From Nitrospira sp. (GTDB lineage: Bacteria > Nitrospirota > Nitrospiria > Nitrospirales > Nitrospiraceae): DNA of 51,443 nucleotides. Location: NCBI GenBank assembly GCA_024998645.1, contig JACOEJ010000003.1, positions 1-51,443 on the forward strand. The letters are read 5' to 3'. This document shows positions 23,920 to 32,979 of this stretch, piece by piece. Position 1 is the first letter of the stretch. Every line of letters starts with the position of its first letter. The notes under the pieces were generated by a model. The model was not told where the DNA came from and did no database searches. It saw only the letters and a program-made list of their open reading frames with translations. The position numbers and the translations under genes were made by a program.

Positions 23920-25220
23920 ATGACATCATGATTCCCACAGATGTGATGGTCGAACGCGCGTCGGCTCCGGCCTCCCCGCCCTCAGGTGTGCTGGCGCATC
24001 TCTATCGGCTCGCCCGACGAGCGGTCTTTGTCCGGTTGGGATCTCTCCGCCATGGCTCGGTCAGCGTGGTCGACGGCCACGAGCGATATACGTTTGGTCA
24101 GGTGACCCCGGTCTGTCCGCTACAGGCGACGATCACGATCCGCAATCCGCACACTTATGCCGATGTCGCCTTGGGCGGGACGATCGGGGTCGCCGATGCC
24201 TACAAGCGGGGATTCTGGAGCTGTGACGATCTCACGACACTGGTTCGTATTTTTGTCCTCAATCGCGAGTTGCTGGACGGTGTGGAAGGAGGTCTTGCGG
24301 TACTGACACGGCCGCTACTCAAGGCCATGCATTGGCTCAATCGCAATACGAAGACGGGCAGCCGGAAGAACATCGCCGCCCATTACGACCTGGGTAACGA
24401 ATTCTTTCGCCTCGTGCTTGATGAGACGATGATGTATTCCTGCGCGTACTTCGAACGTCCGGATGCCACTCTGGCGGAAGCGTCGCGTGCCAAAAACGAC
24501 CGGATTTGCCGGAAGTTGCAGTTGTCCGCGAGCGATCATCTGCTGGAGATCGGCACCGGCTGGGGTGGGTTCGCCATTCATGCGGCCTCGCAGTACGGGT
24601 GTCGTGTGACGACGACGACGATCTCTCGACAGCAGTTCGATCTGGCGGTGCAGCGTATAGAATCAGCGGGACTGCGGGATCGGGTGACGGTCATTCAGAC
24701 GGACTATCGCGATCTGCCTCAGCTGAACGATCGCTTTGACAAACTGGTCTCCATCGAGATGATCGAGGCGGTCGGCCATCAGTATTTCGATGCCTACTTC
24801 GATGTCTGCAGTCGAATGTTGAAACCCGACGGGCTGATGCTCTTGCAGGGCATCACGATCGACGAGCGGCTCTACGAGCGGGCCAAGCGGTCCGTCGATT
24901 TTATCAAGCATTTCATGTTTCCCGGCAGTTGTATTCCTTCAGTCAGCGCGCTGATTGCCGCCTCGGCGAAGAGCGGAGGGCTCAATCTCGTGCAGTTGGA
25001 AGACATCGGGGCGCACTATGTTCCGACGCTTCAAGCTTGGCGCAAGAATGCGGCTCAGGCGCTTACGCCCATCGCGGCACTCGGGTATCCGTCGGAATTT
25101 CTGCGGTTGTGGGAGTTTTATCTCAGTTATTGCGAAGGAGGTTTTACGGAGCGATCGATCAGTAATGTTCATCTGCTCCTGGCCAAATCCGGCTGGCGCG
25201 GCGCCCCCATCGAAGGCTGA
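23916..25220 (+). CDS. cfa: Cyclopropane-fatty-acyl-phospholipid synthase family protein 2
   Basis: ATG 23916 overlaps the DUF1365 stop; a longer frame inside DUF1365 is not used. The 434-residue product has an N-terminal lipid-interacting domain and the catalytic part typical of CFA synthases: AAHYDLGNEFFRLVLDETMMYSCAYF, the SAM motif LEIGTGWGGFAIHAA, SIEMIEAVGHQYFDAYF and HFMFPGSCIPS. It transfers a methyl or methylene from SAM to an unsaturated acyl chain of a phospholipid. With the FAD protein and DUF1365 it may give methylated or furan-type acids instead of a simple cyclopropane. Confidence 0.93.
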   Translation: MNDIMIPTDVMVERASAPASPPSGVLAHLYRLARRAVFVRLGSLRHGSVSVVDGHERYTFGQVTPVCPLQATITIRNPHTYADVALGGTIGVADAYKRGFWSCDDLTTLVRIFVLNRELLDGVEGGLAVLTRPLLKAMHWLNRNTKTGSRKNIAAHYDLGNEFFRLVLDETMMYSCAYFERPDATLAEASRAKNDRICRKLQLSASDHLLEIGTGWGGFAIHAASQYGCRVTTTTISRQQFDLAVQRIESAGLRDRVTVIQTDYRDLPQLNDRFDKLVSIEMIEAVGHQYFDAYFDVCSRMLKPDGLMLLQGITIDERLYERAKRSVDFIKHFMFPGSCIPSVSALIAASAKSGGLNLVQLEDIGAHYVPTLQAWRKNAAQALTPIAALGYPSEFLRLWEFYLSYCEGGFTERSISNVHLLLAKSGWRGAPIEG

Positions 25221-25396
25221 ACAAGGTCGCCATCGCTGCCGCCGTTCATCTCACCTGGTGGGCCTCGGTACTGGGGGCGTCTTCTTCGAAGGGCTGGATC
25301 GGGCCGGCGGCGGCAGCCTGCATTCTGCCGCTCACATTTCGTGTGGACCGTTACTTTGCTTCAGCGGGTGCTGCCTTCCGTCGCTCAACCGTGTAG
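25217..25396 (+). pseudogene. DUF2878-like fragment after the CFA gene
   Basis: A 59-codon open frame overlaps the cfa stop and ends at a TAG (25394-25396). It reads LNKVAIAAAVHLTWWAS...KGWIGPAAAA, a hydrophobic pattern like the first helix of the DUF2878 protein at 19208 (N..., W.A.V.GA, .WIG). No ATG, GTG or TTG is available, and the frame ends after one and a half helices. It is probably the remains of a second DUF2878 gene at the position where relatives often carry the intact one. Confidence 0.5.
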
Positions 25397-25440
25397 AATG
25401 ATTTCCCACTGTTCATTCACCTCGGCCAATGGAGGGATCT

Positions 25441-26019
25441 GTGCGGGAGCAATTAGCAAAAGCGTTTCACGAGACGCACTCCTTTAAGTGGGATCCCGAG
25501 GGCGGGTTCAAGCTGGCGTCGGGGCTCACGAGTCCCTTCTATGTCGATTGCCGTGCGCTCATGGCGCACCCGGGCGCTCGCCGTCTGGTCGGGCAACTGG
25601 CCTATGACGCACTCAGAGACATTCAGCTGGATTGTCTGGGCGGGTTGGAGATCGGGGCGATCTCCATTGCTACGACCATTTCAGACTATGCCTTCGCGGC
25701 CCATCCGGCTCGCGATTGGCGGACCTTCGTGGTTCGCAAACAGGCCAAGGACCACGGGTTGGGGAAGCTGATCGAAGGGGCCTACAAGCCTGGCGAGCGA
25801 GCGCTCATCGTGGATGATGTGCTGACCAGCGGCGGGTCACTCTTAAAGGCGGTCGCGGCGGCACGAGGCGCTGGGTTGACCGTCACCCATGCACTGGTGA
25901 TTGTCGACCGGCAGGAGCAGGACGGACGTAAGAAAGTCGAAGTCGAAGGACTCACGGTGGTCAGTCTTCTGACAATCGACGATCTGACCAGGGCCCACGG
26001 AGTTCAGCGCAAAGGCTGA
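25441..26019 (+). CDS. pyrE: Orotate phosphoribosyltransferase
   Basis: PyrE joins orotate and PRPP to give OMP in pyrimidine synthesis. GTG 25441 has a well-placed GGAGGGATCT site and gives 192 residues; an ATG at 25429 lies on top of that site and is less likely. Motifs are FKLASGLTSPFYVDCRAL near the N-terminus, FVVRKQAKDHGLGKLIEG for the flexible loop, and the PRPP-binding ERALIVDDVLTSGGSL. It follows the light/stress run in the same direction without a visible promoter. Confidence 0.95.
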   Translation: MREQLAKAFHETHSFKWDPEGGFKLASGLTSPFYVDCRALMAHPGARRLVGQLAYDALRDIQLDCLGGLEIGAISIATTISDYAFAAHPARDWRTFVVRKQAKDHGLGKLIEGAYKPGERALIVDDVLTSGGSLLKAVAAARGAGLTVTHALVIVDRQEQDGRKKVEVEGLTVVSLLTIDDLTRAHGVQRKG

Positions 26020-26026
26020 AGCCGGC

Positions 26027-26365
26027 CTACTTGCAACGAAACTCAATCCCCCAGCGGCGTTCTTGAACGATCTCTTGTGCCCCTTCGACGGGGCCCGCTA
26101 CCCGGGCTCGGCCTTTGGTTTCTCCCTCCCGGATGATCGAGTAGGCCCCGCCGCATTTGTCCTTCATGATGGCCAGCGCATCTTTTCTGAACGAGGCCAG
26201 CAGAGCCCCCTGCTCGCCTTTAAACGGATAGACGACGACTCCGCCTCGATCGGACTCTTGCCGCAAGGTTGCGCTTTCGCCGCAGCCCGCCAGTGCAAGG
26301 AGCAGAAGGAGAAGCAACGCTCTTGACCCCTCTTTTGACTTCTTTTTATGATCAGGCAGTAGCAT
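26027..26365 (-). CDS. Small hypothetical lipoprotein
   Basis: The chosen ATG gives 112 residues; another ATG at 26395 would add ten. A basic start (DHKKKSKEGSR) precedes a leucine-rich core and the lipobox LALAGCGES. The mature part has cysteines in KDKCGGAY and at the end (EFRCK), which could pair. No family is recognised. The gene converges on pyrE, with stops only 7 bases apart, and is divergent from the rhodanese gene. Confidence 0.65.
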   Translation of the reverse strand: MLLPDHKKKSKEGSRALLLLLLLALAGCGESATLRQESDRGGVVVYPFKGEQGALLASFRKDALAIMKDKCGGAYSIIREGETKGRARVAGPVEGAQEIVQERRWGIEFRCK

Positions 26366-26406
26366 GTTCGGCTCAAGAATCGTTACGCGAACCATGAGGA
26401 GGTATT

Positions 26407-26832
26407 ATGCAACGATGGAGATGGGTACTCATGGGCGCTCTTCTGCTGAGTAGTCTCGCGATGACTGGCCAGGTGTGGTCATACCATTCCTACCTGCTGA
26501 CCGTCCAGCAGTTGCAAGCGGGGTTGGCCAAAGCATCGACTTCCGACAAGAAGGGATTTGTGTTGGTTGATGTGAGAAGTCCGGAGGAGCACCGGACCGG
26601 CATGATTCCCGGTACGGATCTGAACATTGATTTCCGAGAGATGAAAACCAGACATCGGGAACTCGGCGCTCAGTTAGACGAGCATATTGTCGTGTATTGT
26701 CAGTCCGGCCATCGCAGCAACATTGCCGCAGAAACGTTGGCCGATCTGGGCTATCGTCATGTCTACAATGTGTCGGGAAGCATGAATGCCTGGATGGAAG
26801 CGGGATATCCGATCGCGCATCCTGGGCGTTAG
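26407..26832 (+). CDS. Exported rhodanese-domain protein
   Basis: The product is 141 residues with a signal-type hydrophobic start (about 7-25). The single rhodanese domain (about 30-138) shows VLVDVRSPEEHRTGMIPG and the active-site loop with cysteine in VVYCQSGHRSN, so sulfur transfer is possible. The location should be periplasmic. It has a strong GAGGAGG ribosome site. Its last four bases overlap the end of the convergent glycosidase-like gene. Confidence 0.9.
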   Translation: MQRWRWVLMGALLLSSLAMTGQVWSYHSYLLTVQQLQAGLAKASTSDKKGFVLVDVRSPEEHRTGMIPGTDLNIDFREMKTRHRELGAQLDEHIVVYCQSGHRSNIAAETLADLGYRHVYNVSGSMNAWMEAGYPIAHPGR

Positions 26833-27686
26833 GGGTGTGGTGAGGGTTTGACGGGGCTTGTGCTGCTCTCGCGAGGACTGAGGCCGATGATCGCGGGCAG
26901 CGGAATATGTGCGGTTGATCGGCCGGTGAACAAGTCCTTCCAACTTGTCCTGGTGTCTGAGGGGCTCCGGTCTTTCCACAGGGACTCTGAGACGAGGAGA
27001 TCCGAAGAAGATCCACCGTCCATGGCCATGGCGAGTGTGATCGATGGAAATGTATCCCGCAAACATTCGCCGAGCCCGTGTAAGGTGACAAGCCCGAGGC
27101 TCTTCAGAATGAGAATGTGTCCGTCTTTGTCTTCGGCGACCACGGTTTGGTAGGCCCGCTTTGCGGTTTGCCGCACGCGTATGGTCCCCTTGCGGTCAAG
27201 CAGCATCAACGACTGGGCCGCTTCCAGATAGGAGGGGGTCTCTTCATGAAAGACATCGCTGGCCAGATCCAGTACCCCTGCTTTGGGTGCTGAGAGCGGA
27301 GGTTGGGGCTCTGCGACGAACAGTCCTTGCCATATGCTGTGGCGTCGACTGCCGAGTGACTTCCCGTCTTTAAAGAGCAGACCGAGGTACGCGTAGTTCT
27401 CTCTGAACAGTCCGGCGTTGAACAAGATCTCGTGATTGGTTCGTTTCTGCCATTCGTCGATAGTGGGGGGATGCAGCAGACCTTCCTGAGTAAAGTAGTG
27501 CACCGAAAAACGATGGAGGGCTGGATTGACCTTGATAACCAACAACCGGTCAATGTCGGGACATCGCTCGTCCGGCTGCCAGATTGAGGCGGTCAGACCT
27601 GGGGCAAGGGGTTCCCAACGTGGTTCTTGTGCAAGTGCCGGCGTTGTTGACCAGAGCAGGAGTGAAACGAAGAACACGCGTGACAT
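26829..27686 (-). CDS. Secreted phosphodiester glycosidase-like protein (NAGPA/DUF2233)
   Basis: The ATG at 27686 starts a typical signal peptide (MSRVFFVSLLLWSTTPALAQ), so it is preferred to one at 27737. The mature part matches the NAGPA domain: HRFSVHYFTQEG near the start, EILFNAGLFRENYAYLGLLFKDGK, and the key motif ALAMDGGSSSDLLV (as AMAMDGGSSSDLLV) late in the protein. Members cleave or bind phosphodiester-linked sugars in the envelope; the substrate here is unknown. The C-terminus is serine/proline-rich. Confidence 0.85.
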   Translation of the reverse strand: MSRVFFVSLLLWSTTPALAQEPRWEPLAPGLTASIWQPDERCPDIDRLLVIKVNPALHRFSVHYFTQEGLLHPPTIDEWQKRTNHEILFNAGLFRENYAYLGLLFKDGKSLGSRRHSIWQGLFVAEPQPPLSAPKAGVLDLASDVFHEETPSYLEAAQSLMLLDRKGTIRVRQTAKRAYQTVVAEDKDGHILILKSLGLVTLHGLGECLRDTFPSITLAMAMDGGSSSDLLVSESLWKDRSPSDTRTSWKDLFTGRSTAHIPLPAIIGLSPRESSTSPVKPSPHP

Positions 27687-27771
27687 GCGACAGGAACGGT
27701 GCGGAGTCTGTGTCGTCTGAAGGTCCATGAGGCCCATCCATGGTGGCGCCGTGATGCGGCGTCCTGTGCGA

Positions 27772-29388
27772 TTACGATGCGTGAGAAGTGGAGGCTTCCT
27801 TCCGCGGCGAACCGTTCTGTGGGAGTGGCGTCAGGTCGAGGAGCTGGCGAATCCGTTGGCTCAGGGCTTCCGGCGTAAACGGCTTCTGGAGGTAGTCACT
27901 CAGCTGATCAGTCGCACCGATACCGACATCGTCGGCATACCCCGATATGAAGAGAATCCTGAGGTCTGGCTTGAGGATGCGCAGATGTTGTGCCAGTTCT
28001 GTCCCGCTCATGCCGGGCATGACCACATCGGTGAGGAGAAGCTGATAATTGCCTACCTGCTGTGTGGCCACCAGGCAGGCTTCCAGTCCGTTTTTGGATT
28101 CCAACACGCGATAGCCGAGTTTTTTGAGTTCGTCCCGGACGAGGTCGCGCACGGAGGCGTCGTCTTCGACGAGGAGGATGGTTTCACGTCCCCGGTTTGA
28201 TGAACGAGGGGCTTGGTCGGACGTGGTCGGATCGGGATGTGATCGGACCGCGGGGAAATAAACGTCGAAGCGACTGCCTTGCCCAATCCGGCTGGTCACA
28301 TCGAGTCCCCCGCCACTCTGTGTGACAATGCCAAACACGGTCGACAGACCCAGGCCGGTGCCTTTCCCTTCTTCTTTGGTGGTGAAAAACGGTTCGAAGA
28401 TATGGGTAAGGGTATCGGTCGACATCCCGCTTCCGGTATCTGAGACGCTGAGTTTGACGAATGTTCCGAGCGCGGGAAGCTGGACATGATACATGGGCGT
28501 TCTTGTCAGCTCGACCTGCGCGGTCTCGATCCTCAGCCTCCCTCCTTTGGGCATCGCATCCCGCGCGTTCACAACGAGGTTCATGAGGACTTGTTCAATC
28601 TGGGCGGGATCAGCGCTGATGCGGAGATCCTGAGGTGCCAGGGCGAGGGTGAGCTCCAGATCTTCGCCGATCAGCCGGCGCATCATCGTTTCAAAATTGG
28701 TGATTAGGGGATTCACGCTCAGCACTTTAGGGGTCGACGGTTGCTTGCGGCTGAATGTGAGGAGTTGACGGATCAGCGTTGCGGCCCGATCGCCCGCCTT
28801 CTGCATTTCTTCGACCTTGGTTCGGAAGGGATGTTCCGTGGCCATCTCGTTGAGCAGGACCTGGGCATGGCCCATGATGACGGTGAGGAGATTGTTGAAA
28901 TCGTGGGCGAGCCCTCCGGCCAGGCGGCCGACGGCTTCCATCTTTTGGGCCTGCCGGAGCTGCTTCTCGCTTTGTCGCAGGGCTTCTTCAACGCGGGCGC
29001 GCTCCTGCCGTTCCTGCAGTTCCCTGATGGCACGTTGGAGTGACGGCACGAGCCGTCCGAGGCGCTGCTTTAAAATGTAATCGGTGGCGCCTCGATGCAT
29101 GGCGTCGATGGCCAATTCCTCGCCGAGGGTTCCAGAGACGAAGATGAACGGGATGTCGGGCCTGAGCTGTTGCGCAAGCGAGAGGGCGGTGATCCCATCG
29201 AATCCGGGAAGAGAATAATCCGCCAGGATCAGGTCGATCTTTCCTGCTTTCAAGGCATCGACAAAGGTGTCCCGCCGGTCGACCCGGCTGGTCTCACACG
29301 GAATACCGCCCTCGTTGAGGGTCGCCAGGATCAACTCGGCGTCGGCGGGGTTGTCCTCAAGCTGGAGGAGTCTCAGCGGGGTCGTCAC
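27772..29388 (-). CDS. Receiver-histidine kinase-receiver hybrid protein
   Basis: The 538-residue cytoplasmic product has no membrane segment. An N-terminal receiver (about 5-125) contains [12 protein letters not shown], phospho-aspartate in [10 protein letters not shown] and SGTLGEE. A short coiled coil follows (about 120-150). HisKA has H in [19 protein letters not shown]. HATPase boxes are [17 protein letters not shown] and [12 protein letters not shown]. The C-terminal receiver (about 405-520) shows [11 protein letters not shown] and [13 protein letters not shown]. It lies downstream of the Rcp1-type receiver and CHASE3 kinase on the same strand, which suggests one signalling circuit. Confidence 0.93.
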   Translation of the reverse strand: MTTPLRLLQLEDNPADAELILATLNEGGIPCETSRVDRRDTFVDALKAGKIDLILADYSLPGFDGITALSLAQQLRPDIPFIFVSGTLGEELAIDAMHRGATDYILKQRLGRLVPSLQRAIRELQERQERARVEEALRQSEKQLRQAQKMEAVGRLAGGLAHDFNNLLTVIMGHAQVLLNEMATEHPFRTKVEEMQKAGDRAATLIRQLLTFSRKQPSTPKVLSVNPLITNFETMMRRLIGEDLELTLALAPQDLRISADPAQIEQVLMNLVVNARDAMPKGGRLRIETAQVELTRTPMYHVQLPALGTFVKLSVSDTGSGMSTDTLTHIFEPFFTTKEEGKGTGLGLSTVFGIVTQSGGGLDVTSRIGQGSRFDVYFPAVRSHPDPTTSDQAPRSSNRGRETILLVEDDASVRDLVRDELKKLGYRVLESKNGLEACLVATQQVGNYQLLLTDVVMPGMSGTELAQHLRILKPDLRILFISGYADDVGIGATDQLSDYLQKPFTPEALSQRIRQLLDLTPLPQNGSPRKEASTSHAS

Positions 29389-29409
29389 AGAACCTCGGGG
29401 TGCGTCATA

Positions 29410-29865
29410 TTAGTTAGTGGACGCCGACCCTTCGGGGGGTGGCTCATTGATCACGCCCCAGAACGTGCCCAATTCTCTCACGGCCGTGAGAAACTGGTGA
29501 AATTCGACGGGCTTCACAACATAGGCGTTCGCGCCCAGGGCATAGCTCTCCGCCAGATCTTTTTCTTCCCGCGATGATGTGAGCATGACGACCGGGATCG
29601 GACGCAGGCTGATGTCCGACTTAATGGTGCGGAGTACTTCGAGCCCGTTGACCTTGGGCATTTTGAGGTCAAGAAAAACGACAGCGGGATTGCCTTTGAG
29701 GCGCGACTTGAATTGTCCGCGGCAATAGAGATAGTCCAAGACTTCGGCGCCGTCGTGACACAGGACGACCTTATCTGAGATATGCTCTTCTTCCATGGCC
29801 GCGAGCGCGAGCTCCGCATCCCGGGGGTTGTCTTCGGCCAGTAAGATGGGTTTTGCAGCCGTCAT
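29410..29865 (-). CDS. Rcp1-type single-domain response regulator
   Basis: This 151-residue CheY-like receiver has no output domain. Motifs are LLAEDNPRDAELALAAM, the phospho-aspartate in VVFLDLKMPKVNG, VMLTSS and YVVKPVEF. The long loop after strand 2 (LDYLYCRGQF) is typical of the Rcp1 subfamily, which takes phosphate from phytochrome-like kinases. Its start overlaps the stop of the CHASE3 kinase, so that kinase is the likely donor. Confidence 0.93.
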   Translation of the reverse strand: MTAAKPILLAEDNPRDAELALAAMEEEHISDKVVLCHDGAEVLDYLYCRGQFKSRLKGNPAVVFLDLKMPKVNGLEVLRTIKSDISLRPIPVVMLTSSREEKDLAESYALGANAYVVKPVEFHQFLTAVRELGTFWGVINEPPPEGSASTN

Positions 29866-31358
29866 GTTCGAGGTCTCCTGGTTGGGAGGGTGACAAAGAA
29901 CGTCGCGCCTTGATCGGGGATGCCTTCAGCCCATACCCGCCCTCCGTGGCGATGGACGATTCGACGCACATTGGCGAGGCCGATGCCGGTTCCTTCAAAT
30001 TCATCTGCGCGGTGCAGTCGCTGGAAGACGCCGAAGAGTTTGCCGAGATATTGCATATCAAACCCTACTCCATTGTCGCGGACAAACACGGTGATTTCCT
30101 CCGCACTCTTTTTCTCAAGTCCAACTGCGATCTTCGCGACGGGTCGCGTACTGGTAAACTTGATCGCGTTAGAAATCAGATTCACAAATACCTGCCGAAG
30201 CATGGCGGGATCGCCCGGTACTTCCGGCAGTGTGTCAATTGTCCAGGATATTTCCCGTCCTTGCAAGTCAAGACGTAAATCGTAAAGGATGGTCTTAATG
30301 AGCTGATCGAGATTGACTGTCGTATGGAGCATTTCTTGGCGCCCCATGCGGGAAAACACGAGCAGGTCGTCAATCAATTGGCCCATCTGTTTGGCTGAGT
30401 CGGAAATGGTCTGGAGGTAGCGTTTGGCCTTATCATTCAGGCTGTCGCCGACAGCTTTGCTGAGGAGGGAGGCGTAACCATCGATGTGGCGAAGCGGCGC
30501 ACGGAGGTCGTGCGAGACCGAGTAACTGAACGCCTCAAGCTCTTTGTTGGCCGCTTCGAGGAGTTCACCGCGAAGTTGGAGTTCCGCGGCGACCTTTCGG
30601 CGTGCGGTAATATCGTGCCGGATGAGGTAATAGACAGAGGCGAGGAGCACCAGTTGGAGGAGCGCCCCTAAGGCGAGAAGCACAATGGTATTGGTTGTGC
30701 TGAGGGTCGATTCGCTGAGGCGTCGGCGTAAACTCTGACGTTCATCAACTTCCATTTCCCCGATGATGCGGTGAATGGCCGTGAGCTCGCGTTTCGCGGC
30801 GCCTTCAAGCGCGATTCGACGGACGGCTTCGAAGCCCCCTCCATCCCGTTTGGCGATCGCTCCCGTTTCCGCATTGATTTGCTGCTCGATCAGCTTCTGG
30901 AGTGTCTCGACTCGACCCTCTTGCAGCGGTAGCCCTGCCGTAAGGTCTTTCAGATACTTCAGATAGGCTGGTTTCTGCTCCGTGAGCGACCGGAAGCTCT
31001 TCAGGTAGACGACTTCTCCGGTAACGAGATAACGGCGATGGTTATTTTCAGCCTCATCCATCGCCACATCCACGTTATTCAACAGCTGGAGGAGGTCATG
31101 GCTTTTCGTGTCCAACCGGCTGTTCTCGATCAGGATGGTTGTATTGCGGTAGGACACGGCCCCGATAATAAGAATGCCGATAAAGACCAGACTGAATCCT
31201 GCCAGAATCCGGCGTTCAATGGTCAGTTCGCGAAACCGCACGACCAGGGTCCGCTTGGCCGGATGTGGCGGATTGGGAGCCGGGGTGGAGCCTGTTTCCT
31301 GGGTGGGATCTCCGGCGATCGGAGGCAGCGGCGGTCGATCGCTCGTCACTGTGTCCAT
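29862..31358 (-). CDS. CHASE3-domain membrane histidine kinase
   Basis: The product is 498 residues. TM1 (about 52-72) and TM2 (about 218-240) enclose a periplasmic helical CHASE3 domain (VDVAMDEAENNHRRYLVTGE). HisKA follows with phospho-acceptor H in YSVSHDLRAPLRHIDGYA. HATPase boxes are VFVNLISNAIKFT, DNGVGFDM and GTGIGLANVRRI. This is the architecture of kinases paired with Rcp1-type receivers. A proline-rich N-terminal 35 residues precedes TM1. The signal sensed by CHASE3 is unknown. Confidence 0.93.
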   Translation of the reverse strand: MDTVTSDRPPLPPIAGDPTQETGSTPAPNPPHPAKRTLVVRFRELTIERRILAGFSLVFIGILIIGAVSYRNTTILIENSRLDTKSHDLLQLLNNVDVAMDEAENNHRRYLVTGEVVYLKSFRSLTEQKPAYLKYLKDLTAGLPLQEGRVETLQKLIEQQINAETGAIAKRDGGGFEAVRRIALEGAAKRELTAIHRIIGEMEVDERQSLRRRLSESTLSTTNTIVLLALGALLQLVLLASVYYLIRHDITARRKVAAELQLRGELLEAANKELEAFSYSVSHDLRAPLRHIDGYASLLSKAVGDSLNDKAKRYLQTISDSAKQMGQLIDDLLVFSRMGRQEMLHTTVNLDQLIKTILYDLRLDLQGREISWTIDTLPEVPGDPAMLRQVFVNLISNAIKFTSTRPVAKIAVGLEKKSAEEITVFVRDNGVGFDMQYLGKLFGVFQRLHRADEFEGTGIGLANVRRIVHRHGGRVWAEGIPDQGATFFVTLPTRRPRT

Positions 31359-31466
31359 GAAAAGAAGCCGCGTTGAAAGGTGTAGGGAAAACTCCTGGCA
31401 CTCTACTCTCGGCCGTTCTCAGGCCGCAAGATCTATTTTAGCAGATCTGTGACGGATGCCAGACGG

Positions 31467-32963
31467 CTAGCCTCCGAGAGGGGGAATCGGGGGGAGCGCG
31501 GTCGTGGCGGGTGCCGGGAGATGGGAGAACATCATCGTGGCAGAGACCACCCAGTCGATGAAGGGTTGAGGATAGATACCGATCAACAGCGTTCCGGCAA
31601 GGCCGACATACACCACGGCCTTCATCGGACCGGAAATCCGAATGGGTGACGGGTCAATCGGCTCGGCAATGTACATTTTCTTTACCACGATCAGGTAGTA
31701 GTACATGGAAATCACGATGTTCACGAGCCCGACGGTAATGAGGGTATAGAGCCCTTCCTTGATGGCTGCCACGAAGATGTAGATCTTGCCGATAAACCCG
31801 GCTAAGGGCGGCACGCCGGCCAGTGACAGGAGAAAGAGCAGCATGGAGAAAGCCAGAAACGGCGATCGGCGATTGAGACCACTGTAGTCGTTGATTTCTT
31901 CACTGCCAATGGCCTGGCTCATGGCGATCACGACCGCGAAGGCGCCGATATTCGCGAACAGATAGGTGAGCAGATAAAACAGGATCGCATCGTTGCCCAT
32001 CTTGGTGCCTGCTGCCATCCCGATGAGGACGTTTCCGATTTGGGCAATGCCGGAATAGGCCAGGAGGCGTTTAATATTCGTTTGGGCGATAGCCACGATG
32101 TTTGCATAGGTCATCGATAGGACAGAGACCGCTGCGAGCAAGAGCACCCACATCGGTTTAAAGGTGAACAGGGCAACGAAGAACAACCGGAGCAGGATGG
32201 CGATGGCTGCACCCTTCGGCGCGATGGAGAGAAATGCCGTCACGGGCGTGGGCGCACCGTGATAGGTATCGGGAATCCAGGAATGGAACGGGACGGCGCC
32301 GATTTTGAAACCGAGAGCCGCGAAGATCAACAGGAAGCCGATGATCAGGCCCGGCGTGGCCGGCGCCGAGGCCATATCTGAAAAGACCAGCTTGCCGGTT
32401 TCCCCATAGACCAAGCTGATTCCGTAGGCCAGGAGACCGGCGGCAAAAACCCCAAGAATAAAGAACTTGAGGCCGGCTTCGTTCGAGGCAAGGTCTTCGC
32501 GTAGGTATGCCACGAGCACATAGAATCCGAAGGTGGAAAACTCCAGGGTGACGAACAGGGACAGTAAGTCGTTGGCGGAGGCCATAAACATCATGCCGAG
32601 CGCGGACATGACGATGAGGAAGTAGTATTCCCCACGGAAAAAGGCAAAGCGGTTGACATATTCGATGGAGGCGAGGATCACGAGAATGCTCGCTCCGATG
32701 ATGAACATCTTAAAGAAGATGGACATTCGATCGAGCACAAACATGTTTCCGAACAGGGCTCCGGAGATATGCGTCAAGTCGAACCAGGCGAGGCAGCCCA
32801 GGGTGACGACGAGCCCAACGACGCTCAAGTAGGCCAGTTGTTCCTTAGGCAGTCGGGGAAAGGCAAAGTCGACAATCAAGACCAAGCAAAGCCACAGCGT
32901 CAGGAAGATCTCCGGTAGGAGGAAGAGGAGATCGGCAATCGTCATATTGAGTTCAAAGTTCAT
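31467..32963 (-). CDS. nuoN: Complex I subunit NuoN
   Basis: This antiporter-like membrane subunit has 498 residues and about 14 helices. ATG 32963 (MNFELNMTIADLLFLLPE) is preferred to an upstream start inside nuoM2. Proton-path residues are present: glutamate in LFVTLEFSTFGFY, TM7 lysine in LGFKIGAVPFHSWIPD and lysine in IAPKGAAIAILL. It is the last gene of the operon, 16 bases after nuoM2. The end is proline-rich. No strong terminator is visible in the 108 bases after it. Confidence 0.96.
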   Translation of the reverse strand: MNFELNMTIADLLFLLPEIFLTLWLCLVLIVDFAFPRLPKEQLAYLSVVGLVVTLGCLAWFDLTHISGALFGNMFVLDRMSIFFKMFIIGASILVILASIEYVNRFAFFRGEYYFLIVMSALGMMFMASANDLLSLFVTLEFSTFGFYVLVAYLREDLASNEAGLKFFILGVFAAGLLAYGISLVYGETGKLVFSDMASAPATPGLIIGFLLIFAALGFKIGAVPFHSWIPDTYHGAPTPVTAFLSIAPKGAAIAILLRLFFVALFTFKPMWVLLLAAVSVLSMTYANIVAIAQTNIKRLLAYSGIAQIGNVLIGMAAGTKMGNDAILFYLLTYLFANIGAFAVVIAMSQAIGSEEINDYSGLNRRSPFLAFSMLLFLLSLAGVPPLAGFIGKIYIFVAAIKEGLYTLITVGLVNIVISMYYYLIVVKKMYIAEPIDPSPIRISGPMKAVVYVGLAGTLLIGIYPQPFIDWVVSATMMFSHLPAPATTALPPIPPLGG

Positions 32964-32979
32964 AGTGTCGACTGGTACC

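Noticed and set aside
25166..25396. An intact small membrane protein gene after cfa
   Set aside because: The frame has no ATG, GTG or TTG after the upstream stop and ends early; a gene remnant fits better.
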